Assembly: GCA_009930125.1 (NCBI GenBank)
Contig: RZYZ01000134.1
Location: 1 to 5,798 of the forward strand
DNA from: Clostridia bacterium
Lineage (GTDB): Bacteria; Bacillota; Clostridia; Clostridiales; Clostridiaceae
Reading direction: 5' to 3'
DNA length: 5,798 bases
Each line of letters opens with the position of its first letter. Position 1 is the first letter of the stretch. Made by a program: the position numbers and the translations under genes. The notes below the pieces were generated by a model. The model was not told the DNA's origin and did not search any database. It saw only the letters and a list, made by a program, of their open reading frames with translations. This document shows, piece by piece, positions 1-5,711 of the stretch.

Positions 1-145
1 CTCCCATCTATCCTCACTCCATGGAGCCATTTCCCTGATCCGACTTCTGGATCATGGCCTCATGCCCCATTCCGACTATCTCAGAGAATCCGCCCGAAGG
101 CTTCTTCGGGATAAGGAGTTCAGTAAACTCAAGGTCTTAAGCTGA
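1..145 (+). CDS. 3' end of an unidentified plus-strand gene (partial, cut by window edge)
   Basis: Frame 2 of the plus strand is open from the window edge for 47 codons and stops at TGA 143-145. The visible C-terminus contains LHGAISLIRLLDHG and ends in a charged helix-like stretch, RESARRLLRDKEF. The other five frames hold internal stops in this stretch. A strong hairpin begins 17 bp after the stop, as expected for a gene end converging on proA. I do not recognise the family. The 'LHG...L' helix followed by an amphipathic tail faintly recalls TetR-type C-terminal domains, but that is a weak impression. No function is assigned. Confidence 0.45.
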   Translation, partial: SHLSSLHGAISLIRLLDHGLMPHSDYLRESARRLLRDKEFSKLKVLS

Positions 146-161
146 TCAAGTCTTATAAAGA

Positions 162-202
162 AAATCCCTGAAGGGAAAGCCTGGCTTCTCCTTCAGGGAT
201 TT
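162..202. terminator. Strong hairpin terminator between convergent genes (proA end)
   Basis: A perfect 13-bp inverted repeat, AAATCCCTGAAGG (162-174) and CCTTCAGGGATTT (190-202), has a 15-nt loop. Read on the minus strand it is followed by TTTTCTTTATAAG, the classic U-rich tail for ending proBA transcription 28 bp beyond the proA stop. Read on the plus strand it is followed by TTTGTGCATTTTATAATATTTTT, so it may also end the partial gene at 1-145. It is best read as a shared bidirectional intrinsic terminator. Confidence 0.85.
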
Positions 203-229
203 GTGCATTTTATAATATTTTTCCTAACT

Positions 230-1471
230 TTACGGTCTTACCTGTCCGTTTCCGAAGATGATGTATTTCGTGGTGGTCAGCTCCTTGAGTCCCACAGGGC
301 CTCTCGCATGAAGCTTCTGGGTGGAAATCCCCATCTCCGCGCCCATGCCCAGGGCAGAACCGTCGGTGAATCTGGTGGATGCATTGACATAGACCGCCGC
401 CGCGTCCACCTCGTCCGTGAAGGTCATGGCATGATCGTAGTCCTTGGTGATGATCGCCTCGGAATGACCCGTACCGTATTTTTCGATATGGTCCATGGCT
501 TCCTTCAGATCCTTGACGGTCTTCAGGGACATGGACAGATCCAGATATTCCTTCCCATAATCCTCTTCCGTCGCTTCGAAAAAATCAGGGATGATCTGTC
601 TGGCCTTTTCATCGGCCATGACCCGGACGCCATAGGGCTTCAGGGTCTTAAAAAGCGCAGGAAGAAACGCATCGGCCACCGCTTCATGAACCAGAAGGGA
701 TTCCATGGTGTTGCATACCCCTGTCCTCTGGGTCTTCGCATTGACGATGATGTCAAGGGCCATGGAAAAATCAGCGCTTTCATCCACAAACACGTGACAG
801 TTGCCCACACCTGTTTCAATGACAGGCACTGTGGCTTCCTTCACCACACGCTGGATCAGCTTCGCGCTTCCCCTTGGAATCAGTACATCCAGGTATTCAT
901 TCATTCTCATGAATTTTCCTGCCGTCTCATAGGAAAGATCTTCTATGAGCTGCACCATGAAGGGATCATGCCCCAGCTCCTTCAGCGTATCCTGCACGAT
1001 CTCCACCAGCACTTTGTTGGAGGAGATGGCTTCCTTGCCCCCTCTGAGAATCAGCGCATTGGATGATTTCAGGCAGAGGGCTGCCGTATCGATGGTGACG
1101 TTGGGTCTGGATTCATAGATAATACCCACAACGCCAAGGGGTACGCTTTTCTTTCCGACCTTCAGTCCGTTGGGCAATGTCTTCATTTCTCTGATTTCGC
1201 CCACAGGATCATCCAGTTTCTCCACGGTCAGAAGACCCTCCTTCATGGATCTGATGCGCTCTTCACTTAAAAGCAGCCGGTCCATCAGTGCAGAGGATAG
1301 TCCGTTTTCTTCTCCTCTTCTGAGATCCTCGGCATTGGCCGCAAGAATCTCTTCCTTTCTTTTCATGAGATTTTCTCCAAGAAGAGAAAGAATCCTGTTC
1401 TTCTCCACAGTACCGAGTCTTGCCAGTTTTCTTGAAGCTGCTTTCGCCTGTCTTCCCAGATTTTCGATCAT
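230..1471 (-). CDS. proA: Glutamate-5-semialdehyde dehydrogenase (gamma-glutamyl phosphate reductase)
   Basis: ProA reduces L-glutamate 5-phosphate with NADPH to glutamate 5-semialdehyde, which cyclises to pyrroline-5-carboxylate. This is the second step of cytosolic proline synthesis. The 413-residue product matches the usual family length (about 415). Visible motifs are YESRPNVTID (119-128), the catalytic cysteine in TGVCNTMESLL (Cys253), the family signature region AMDHIEKYGTGHSEAI (325-340) and the conserved C-terminal block GMGAEMGISTQKLHARGPVG (375-394). The start ATG overlaps the proB stop as ATGA (1468-1471), and AGGGGG (1481-1486) lies 9 nt upstream as a Shine-Dalgarno site inside the proB end. 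This implies translational coupling and dosage matching with ProB, whose labile product is thought to be passed to ProA. The gene is intact, with no sign of damage. No proC lies in the window. Confidence 0.97.
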   Translation of the reverse strand: MIENLGRQAKAASRKLARLGTVEKNRILSLLGENLMKRKEEILAANAEDLRRGEENGLSSALMDRLLLSEERIRSMKEGLLTVEKLDDPVGEIREMKTLPNGLKVGKKSVPLGVVGIIYESRPNVTIDTAALCLKSSNALILRGGKEAISSNKVLVEIVQDTLKELGHDPFMVQLIEDLSYETAGKFMRMNEYLDVLIPRGSAKLIQRVVKEATVPVIETGVGNCHVFVDESADFSMALDIIVNAKTQRTGVCNTMESLLVHEAVADAFLPALFKTLKPYGVRVMADEKARQIIPDFFEATEEDYGKEYLDLSMSLKTVKDLKEAMDHIEKYGTGHSEAIITKDYDHAMTFTDEVDAAAVYVNASTRFTDGSALGMGAEMGISTQKLHARGPVGLKELTTTKYIIFGNGQVRP

Positions 1472-2274
1472 TTCTTCTTTCCCCCTAAAAATAGTGTGCC
1501 CAGCACCTTGCCGCCCAGAATCTCCTCGATGGTCTCGTTGCGGCTTCCGTTGGCCAGAACCACATGGATTCCTCTCTCCGTGGCATATCTGGCCGCCCTG
1601 ATCTTGGTGATCATGCCCCCGGTGCCAAGCTTTGTGGAAGAGTCCTTTGCGATGGATTCGATGTGCTCATCGATGACATCCACTCTGTCGATGAGTTTCG
1701 CCAGTGGATTGATTCTGGGGTCATCGCTGTAGAGTCCGTCGATGTCCGAGAGAAGAATAAGCAGATCCGCATCCACAAGGGCTGCCACCACCGCCGACAA
1801 GGTGTCGTTGTCTCCGAAAATGATCTCATCGGTGGAGATGGTGTCATTCTCGTTGACCACAGGCACGATCTTGTTTTTCAGCAGCTCATTCATGGTGTTT
1901 CTCGCATGGTAGTTCATGACTTTGTCCGTCTCCACCTGCTTGGTCACCAGTACCTGTCCCACCTGATAGTTGTATTCCTGGAAGAACTTCTGATACATGT
2001 TCATGAGCATCACCTGTCCCACGGCAGCCGCCGCCTGCTTGCCTTCGATATCCCTTGGTCTTTCCGCAAGGTGCATTCTCTGGGCACCTACACCGATGGC
2101 GCCCGAGGAAACCAGCACAACCTCATATCCTCTGTTTTTCAGATCTGACAGCATCCTTGCCAGATGCTCCATCCGATAGAGATTGATCAGTCCGCTGGGA
2201 TGAGCGATGGTGGACGTGCCCACCTTGATCACGATTCTTCTGATATTCTTAAGTTCTTCTCTTTTACTTTCCAT
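1468..2274 (-). CDS. proB: Glutamate 5-kinase, short form without PUA domain
   Basis: ProB phosphorylates L-glutamate with ATP to glutamate 5-phosphate, the committed and usually proline-inhibited step of proline synthesis. The 268-residue product is an amino-acid kinase (AAK) fold. It shows KVGTST (17-22), SSGAIGVG (56-63), NENDTIS (141-147), FGDNDTLSA (153-161), SDIDGLY (176-182) and GTGGMITKIRAA (217-228), covering the substrate and nucleotide sites. It ends just after the kinase domain, whereas E. coli ProB (about 367 residues) carries a C-terminal PUA domain. PUA-less forms are known, for example in streptococci. An in-frame ATG at 2442 would add 56 residues unlike the family. I chose 2274 because homology starts there (MESKREELKNIRRIVIKVG) and TGAGG lies 8 nt upstream. 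It is the first gene of proBA and overlaps proA by 4 bp. Confidence 0.96.
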   Translation of the reverse strand: MESKREELKNIRRIVIKVGTSTIAHPSGLINLYRMEHLARMLSDLKNRGYEVVLVSSGAIGVGAQRMHLAERPRDIEGKQAAAAVGQVMLMNMYQKFFQEYNYQVGQVLVTKQVETDKVMNYHARNTMNELLKNKIVPVVNENDTISTDEIIFGDNDTLSAVVAALVDADLLILLSDIDGLYSDDPRINPLAKLIDRVDVIDEHIESIAKDSSTKLGTGGMITKIRAARYATERGIHVVLANGSRNETIEEILGGKVLGTLFLGGKKK

Positions 2275-2281
2275 CTTACCG

Positions 2282-2288
2282 TCCTCAT
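2282..2288 (-). promoter_or_regulatory. Ribosome binding site deciding the proB start
   Basis: On the minus strand the sequence reads AATGAGGACGGTAAG and then ATG. The GAGG core sits about 8 nt from the ATG at 2274. No comparable site was chosen for the in-frame ATG at 2442, and the residues between the two do not resemble ProB, so this site supports the shorter product. Confidence 0.7.
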
Positions 2289-2308
2289 TTATTTCATTCA
2301 TTTCAACC

Positions 2309-2337
2309 ATTTTAATTTCAATGAAACCATTACGCAA
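2309..2337 (-). promoter_or_regulatory. Weak candidate sigma-A promoter for proBA
   Basis: On the minus strand TTGCGT (2332-2337) and TAAAAT (2309-2314) are separated by exactly 17 bp. The -10 matches consensus at 5 of 6 positions but the -35 only at the leading TTG. Initiation would fall about 27 nt before the proB ATG, leaving a short leader. It is the best pair I found between the transporter terminator and proB. Activator dependence or a different start is possible. Confidence 0.35.
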
Positions 2338-2462
2338 CACCTTTCTCCCGAAATTGCACAAATCCTCTTCGTAAACGATTTGACCTTCAGGAAATACAAG
2401 GAATCCGCTCCAAAACTGATAATTGCATATCCGCTGAAACATCCCTTTCTTCCTGCAAAGGA

Positions 2463-2502
2463 GAAAGACATCCTATGGATTCCATTCCACAAGATGTCTT
2501 TC
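2463..2502 (-). terminator. Terminator-like hairpin after the symporter gene
   Basis: A perfect 10-bp inverted repeat, GAAAGACATC and GATGTCTTTC (plus-strand positions 2463-2472 and 2493-2502), begins 11 bp beyond the transporter stop. An inner GGA/TCC pairing extends the stem. On the minus strand the distal arm runs into TCTTTCTCCTTTGC, a pyrimidine-rich but interrupted tail, so termination may be partial and some read-through into proBA is possible. The remainder of 2275-2513 holds no convincing gene. Confidence 0.6.
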
Positions 2503-2513
2503 CCTGCCTCAAA

Positions 2514-3749
2514 CTAGCTGCTGACGGAAGCCGTTTCGGCCGCTTCCACTTCAGGCGCTCTCTTCACAATGTATTTGTGGTAGATTTCATCCACGATCAC
2601 TGCAATGGCATTGTCACCGGATACATTGGCCGCCGTGCCGAAGCTGTCCTGTGTCAGGTACAGTGTCACCAGAAGCTGACCCATGGTTCCTGTAGGGTCG
2701 ATGCCCACGATGGTCAGAAACGGCAGTGCGCTCATAATGGCTCCACCGGGTGCTCCAGGGGCTGCCACCATGGCCACGCCAAGCATGGCGATGAATCCAG
2801 CCATGAGTCCGAATCCGTGCGGCATGCCATACATCAGAAGAACCGCTGTGACGCAGCTTGTGATGGTGATGATGCTTCCGGCCAGATGAATGGTCGCTCC
2901 CAGGGGTACCACGAATTCTCTGATCTGTCTGGATACACCGTTCTTCTTTGCGCATTCCAGATTCACTGGAATGGTGGCGGCGGAAGACTGGGTCCCGATG
3001 GCAGTGACGTATCCTGTCACCTGATTCTTAATGAGCATCAGCGGATTCTTTCCAGAGAAGGACCCTGCTGCGAAGAACATGAGGCTCACATAAGAAAGGT
3101 GCATGATGACGACGATGAGGAATACCTTCCAGAAGATGGAAAGCACAGAAAATACTGCACCGGAATAGCTGAGGTTCATGAAATTCCCGAAGATGTAGAT
3201 GGGCAGTCCCGGAATGATCAGCGTGTGAAGAAGCTTGGTGATGATTTCACTGAAATCCTTGAAGAAGCTGTACATCACACCGCCCTGCCCTTTTCCTTTG
3301 AGATAGGAGATGCCGATGCCGAACATGAAGGCAAATACAATAGCCCCTGTCACATCAAGGAGCGGACTCAGCGGAATGGAGAAAAGCGAAGACAGCCCGC
3401 TTCCGGATTCTGTGATCTTTTCCACCAGTTCAGGTCTGATGAAGGAAGGGAAGAAGGTGGAAGCCACAAAATAGGCGATGGTTCCCGCAAGAAGCGTGGA
3501 GCCGTAGGCCAGAAAAGTCGTGACACCCAGAAGTTTCCCGGCCCCTTCTGTAAGGTCTGCAATCCCTATGATCACATACCCGATGATCATCAGTGGAATG
3601 ATGAAAGCCAGAAGAGAGCTGAAGATGCTGGAGAAGGTCACTGGAAGTCGAAGCAGAAATTCGGGCAGGAATTTCATCTGCCCCACGAGTACACCTAAAA
3701 TAATTGCGATGATGAGTTTCGGGACGAGTCCCATTTTCTTTTTCTCCAT
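2514..3749 (-). CDS. Dicarboxylate/amino acid:cation symporter family transporter (divergent binding site)
   Basis: This 411-residue membrane protein has the glutamate transporter (GltPh/EAAT/GltP) fold: about eight hydrophobic segments and two re-entrant hairpins. HP1 shows TQSSAATIP (253-261), TM7 shows VPLGATIHLAGS (281-292), HP2 shows PGAPGGAIM (331-339) and TM8 shows TQDSFGTAANVSGD (366-379). Family knowledge predicts ion-coupled uptake of an amino acid or dicarboxylate across the cytoplasmic membrane. Two key motifs differ: the usual TM7 NMDGT is HLAGS (288-292), and the TM8 position matching GltPh Arg397 is Gly371, while Asp368, Thr372, Asn375 and Asp379 are kept. An acidic substrate is therefore less likely than a neutral one (inference). 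The start at 3749 is backed by AAGGGG 9 nt upstream. It is transcribed alone from its own promoter, with a terminator-like hairpin after it. The exact substrate is unknown. Confidence 0.9.
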   Translation of the reverse strand: MEKKKMGLVPKLIIAIILGVLVGQMKFLPEFLLRLPVTFSSIFSSLLAFIIPLMIIGYVIIGIADLTEGAGKLLGVTTFLAYGSTLLAGTIAYFVASTFFPSFIRPELVEKITESGSGLSSLFSIPLSPLLDVTGAIVFAFMFGIGISYLKGKGQGGVMYSFFKDFSEIITKLLHTLIIPGLPIYIFGNFMNLSYSGAVFSVLSIFWKVFLIVVIMHLSYVSLMFFAAGSFSGKNPLMLIKNQVTGYVTAIGTQSSAATIPVNLECAKKNGVSRQIREFVVPLGATIHLAGSIITITSCVTAVLLMYGMPHGFGLMAGFIAMLGVAMVAAPGAPGGAIMSALPFLTIVGIDPTGTMGQLLVTLYLTQDSFGTAANVSGDNAIAVIVDEIYHKYIVKRAPEVEAAETASVSS

Positions 3750-3758
3750 AACTGTTTA

Positions 3759-3764
3759 CCCCTT
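3759..3764 (-). promoter_or_regulatory. Ribosome binding site of the symporter gene
   Basis: AAGGGG on the minus strand lies 9 nt before the ATG at 3749. It is a strong Shine-Dalgarno match and fixes the start, giving a normal family N-terminus (MEKKKMGLVPKLIIAIILG) with a short basic lead into the first membrane segment. Confidence 0.8.
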
Positions 3765-3943
3765 TTATACGTATTTCTTCCTGTAGAGAGGATGTGGACC
3801 TGCAGGAATCATCCGACCGATTGCGCCCGCCTTCATTCACAGTTCATTCAAAAATCAACCAGCGCCGTCGATCGTAAGATCTTATACCGATCCATACTCT
3901 AAGTTTTGTCCTTGTATCAAATACACATGTATCTCTGACAAGA
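3765..3943 (-). other. Long untranslated leader of the symporter mRNA
   Basis: Between the predicted transcription start (near 3945) and the symporter ribosome binding site lies a leader of roughly 180 nt with no convincing reading frame. It can form at least two small hairpins. One uses GATCG (3870-3874) and CGATC (3888-3892) around the 10-bp palindrome TAAGATCTTA (3875-3884). The other uses GGATG (3790-3794) and CATCC (3810-3814) around CCTGCAGG. I do not recognise a known riboswitch or T-box, and there is no terminator hairpin with a U-run before the gene. Confidence 0.4.
3911..3942. promoter_or_regulatory. Symmetric dyad just downstream of the promoter (candidate operator)
   Basis: The pattern is CTTGT, 5 nt, ATACA, CA, TGTAT, 5 nt, ACAAG. 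Both pairs of half-sites are perfectly symmetric about 3926/3927. The dyad spans roughly +3 to +34 relative to the predicted start of the symporter transcript, a typical place for a repressor. The central spacer of only 2 nt makes a stable RNA hairpin with the inner arms unlikely, which favours a DNA-binding dimer. The cognate regulator is not in the window. Confidence 0.4.
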
Positions 3944-3951
3944 ATGTTTTG

Positions 3952-3980
3952 ATTATACATGAGGTTTCAGAGGTTGACAA
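3952..3980 (-). promoter_or_regulatory. Near-consensus sigma-A promoter of the symporter gene
   Basis: On the minus strand TTGTCA (3975-3980, 5 of 6 matches to TTGACA) is followed after exactly 17 bp by a perfect TATAAT (3952-3957). Transcription would start near 3945. It lies downstream of the oxidoreductase terminator and points at the symporter, so this gene has its own transcription unit. A second TTGTCA (3936-3941) occurs 39 bp further on but has only a poor -10 (GATACA, 3913-3918). Confidence 0.75.
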
Positions 3981-4043
3981 CCCCTAAATCCCCATGTTCA
4001 CGTTTACAGTTTGGAAACATCTCAAAAAAGTCTGAAAACCAGA

Positions 4044-4092
4044 GAAAAAGAGATAGTCCATGGAAATTCACTGTTTTCCATAAGCTATCTCT
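4044..4092 (-). terminator. Intrinsic terminator of the Nudix-remnant/oxidoreductase unit
   Basis: AGAGATAG (4049-4056) and CTATCTCT (4085-4092) pair perfectly. After a small internal mismatch, TGGAAA and TTTCCA extend the stem. On the minus strand the distal arm runs into CTTTTTCTCTG. It starts 15 bp beyond the oxidoreductase stop, so it should end that transcript before the symporter promoter. Confidence 0.8.
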
Positions 4093-4107
4093 TCTTTATT
4101 TCATCTA

Positions 4108-5304
4108 TTATCGGTCCAGTCTTACGATGTCTCTGAAGGGGTCTTCTTCTCCAAGAATGAGATTTCGGATGATGCGGGCGCCGGCCATACTGTAGCAGGT
4201 GCCATTTCCTTCATAGCCGAGTATGTAGAAATGATTGTCCCTGTCCGGATCCTTTCCGAGAAGCGGCAGCCCGTCCTTCACTGTTCCGAAGAGCGCATTG
4301 TAGCTCCAGTGGGTTTCAAGCGCCAGTGCATCTTTCATCATCTTTCTGATGTCACCTTTCAGCTCCTCCACCTTTTCATCAATGGCGGCCTGATTCTCCA
4401 CAAGCTCGTCCTTCTCTTCATCCAGCCCCCCTGATACGATTCTGCCATCCTGAGTGGTTCTGAGGTAGAGATAGGGATTCTTCGTTTCCCAGATCATCAC
4501 CTCCTCCGGCCAGGGCTCTTTCCCCACAGGTTCTGTGATGAAGGCATAGGTCCGGTTGATGGCGATCCTATCCTTCACCAGATCATACTTCTGTGCATAC
4601 CCCGTAGCGAAAATGCAGTACTTAAATGAGATGCGGTGTCCCTCTGTGGTGCGGATGCTGTGCGCCCGTTTCGTGTCCAGCGCAATCTCCGTTTCCGGAT
4701 AGACTGCCACCCCGGCATCCAGATTGTGTTTTGTAAGGGTCCTGATGAAAGCAACAGGGTCCACATCCGCATCTCCATCTATAAGAAGCGCAGAAGGGCA
4801 CTTCACCCGGTAGCGATTCAGCACTTCCACTTCCTCAAGATACTCCACATTCATGCCCTGGGTCTTCAAAGCATCGTATTCTTTCCGGATCTTCTCCACA
4901 TCCTTCAGAGATGAGGCGCAGTAGAGGCTCTTTCTCTTTCGTATGGTGGTTCCGGAAAGCGTCTCGCTGATGTCAAAGAGATCCTCCATGGCCATCTGGC
5001 ACATGGCGTAGAATCCCCTTGCCTTATCTTCTCCGATCGTTTCCATGAACTCATGGAGCATGGTGTCACTGCTGACCTGAAGAAGCCCAGTATTAGCGCT
5101 GCTGCTTCCCTCCGCCACTTGAAGCGTGTCCACCATGGTGATTCTGAGCCCCTCCACCTGACTCAGCACATAGGCGCAGAGCGTGCCGGACATGCCTGCA
5201 CCGATGATGAGCACATCCGTTTCCAGATCCTTCGTGAGGGGTGGAAGATGAAAATCATCCTTCCCCTTGTTCCAGTAGGTAGTTCCACTGATGAGTCTTC
5301 TCAT
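4108..5304 (-). CDS. FAD-dependent oxidoreductase, DAO (glycine/D-amino-acid oxidase-like) family
   Basis: The 398-residue product is a flavoprotein of the DAO superfamily, which oxidises C-N bonds of amino acids, imino acids or amines and passes electrons to oxygen or another acceptor. The N-terminus TTYWNKG (8-14) followed by a Rossmann motif DVLIIGAGMSG (30-40, GxGxxG at 35-40), an acidic Asp59 at the end of beta-2 and SSSANTG (67-73) resembles the PuuB/YurR-like branch. An ATGYA block (233-237) and the C-terminal flavin-contacting GYEGNGTCYSMAGARI (363-378) complete the fold. No signal peptide is seen, so it is likely cytosolic. An ATG at 5394 is in frame, but I chose 5304: GGAGG lies 8 nt upstream and the longer form would overlap the Nudix remnant and add non-family sequence. 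It lies 29 bp after that remnant and probably shared its transcript. The substrate is undetermined. Confidence 0.88.
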   Translation of the reverse strand: MRRLISGTTYWNKGKDDFHLPPLTKDLETDVLIIGAGMSGTLCAYVLSQVEGLRITMVDTLQVAEGSSSANTGLLQVSSDTMLHEFMETIGEDKARGFYAMCQMAMEDLFDISETLSGTTIRKRKSLYCASSLKDVEKIRKEYDALKTQGMNVEYLEEVEVLNRYRVKCPSALLIDGDADVDPVAFIRTLTKHNLDAGVAVYPETEIALDTKRAHSIRTTEGHRISFKYCIFATGYAQKYDLVKDRIAINRTYAFITEPVGKEPWPEEVMIWETKNPYLYLRTTQDGRIVSGGLDEEKDELVENQAAIDEKVEELKGDIRKMMKDALALETHWSYNALFGTVKDGLPLLGKDPDRDNHFYILGYEGNGTCYSMAGARIIRNLILGEEDPFRDIVRLDR

Positions 5305-5312
5305 TTTCCATT

Positions 5313-5317
5313 CCTCC
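5313..5317 (-). promoter_or_regulatory. Ribosome binding site deciding the oxidoreductase start
   Basis: On the minus strand the region reads ATGGAGGAATGGAAAATG. The GGAGG is 8 nt from the ATG at 5304. The in-frame ATG at 5319 has the Shine-Dalgarno core inside its own first codons and lacks one upstream, so 5304 is preferred. Confidence 0.7.
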
Positions 5318-5333
5318 ATATATAGGTTCACTC

Positions 5334-5711
5334 TTACGCCCAAGAGTCTTCCCCAAGCAGAATGCGCATCACTTCCGTTTCTCTTTCCAGCCATCTATTG
5401 GGGAAACTGTCAGAGCAGAGGCGCAGGTTTCGAAAGAAGGCCTCTCTGAGCTCCATCCACTGGGGCCTGAATTCAAGTTCTGCCTCATAGCCGCTGAGCC
5501 GCTGCATTCCCATCTCCCCTTCACCCCTGCATCCATAATACCAGGAGACCATCTCAAAGACCGTCTTTGCATCATATTTGTCTACTCTTCTTTCAGTGAC
5601 TTTGCCGACGAGCTCCAATACCTCTTCCACTTCCAGTCCTGCTTCCTCTAGAACTTCCCGTTTCAGCGCCTCCTCGTGACTTTCCTTCTCTACAATGCCG
5701 TTGCCAAAACA
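5334..5711 (-). pseudogene. Nudix hydrolase, 5'-truncated remnant
   Basis: From 5711 down to the TAA at 5334-5336 the minus strand encodes 125 residues that begin GNGIVEKESHEEALKREV and LEEAGL, the Nudix box (GX5EX7REUXEEXGU), where U is a bulky aliphatic residue. The glutamates and REV-LEEAGL core that bind metal and pyrophosphate are present, but the first box glycine is Asn. Downstream come DKYDAKTVFEMVSWYY, YEAELEF and NRWLERET, as in MutT-like family members. An in-frame TAA (5712-5714) sits immediately before the box, and the roughly 35-50 residues that normally precede it are missing. A GTG at 5630 could start a 98-residue fragment without the catalytic box, so the remnant is almost certainly not an active hydrolase. 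The oxidoreductase follows 29 bp later. The family call is firm and the cause of the break is inferred. Confidence 0.75.

Noticed and set aside
203..1066. A 287-codon plus-strand frame opposite proA
   Set aside because: It is antisense to well-conserved proA sequence and lacks a ribosome binding site or recognisable family. It also begins at the proA terminator.
2275..2442. 56-residue N-terminal extension of ProB
   Set aside because: The frame is open by chance. The residues are unlike ProB, overlap the likely promoter, and a good ribosome binding site supports the start at 2274.
2275..2462. T-box or other riboswitch in the proBA leader
   Set aside because: Proline genes in Bacillota can have T-boxes, but no TGGNACCGCG-like antiterminator sequence or terminator/antiterminator pair is visible.
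2475..3698. A 407-codon open frame on the plus strand opposite the symporter
   Set aside because: Its predicted protein is rich in His, Cys, Asp and Gly with no domain. The opposite strand encodes a clear membrane transporter with family motifs and an RBS.
3974..4002. Plus-strand promoter from TTGACA at 3974-3979
   Set aside because: No acceptable -10 lies 16-18 bp downstream and no plus-strand gene follows. The site is the complement region of the minus-strand -35.
5305..5394. 30-residue N-terminal extension of the oxidoreductase
   Set aside because: It would overlap the Nudix frame and lacks similarity to the family. GGAGG is well placed for 5304.
5334..5630. An intact 98-residue hypothetical gene starting at GTG 5630
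   Set aside because: The same frame continues upstream through a recognisable Nudix box to 5711, so this is the tail of a truncated Nudix gene rather than a separate gene.
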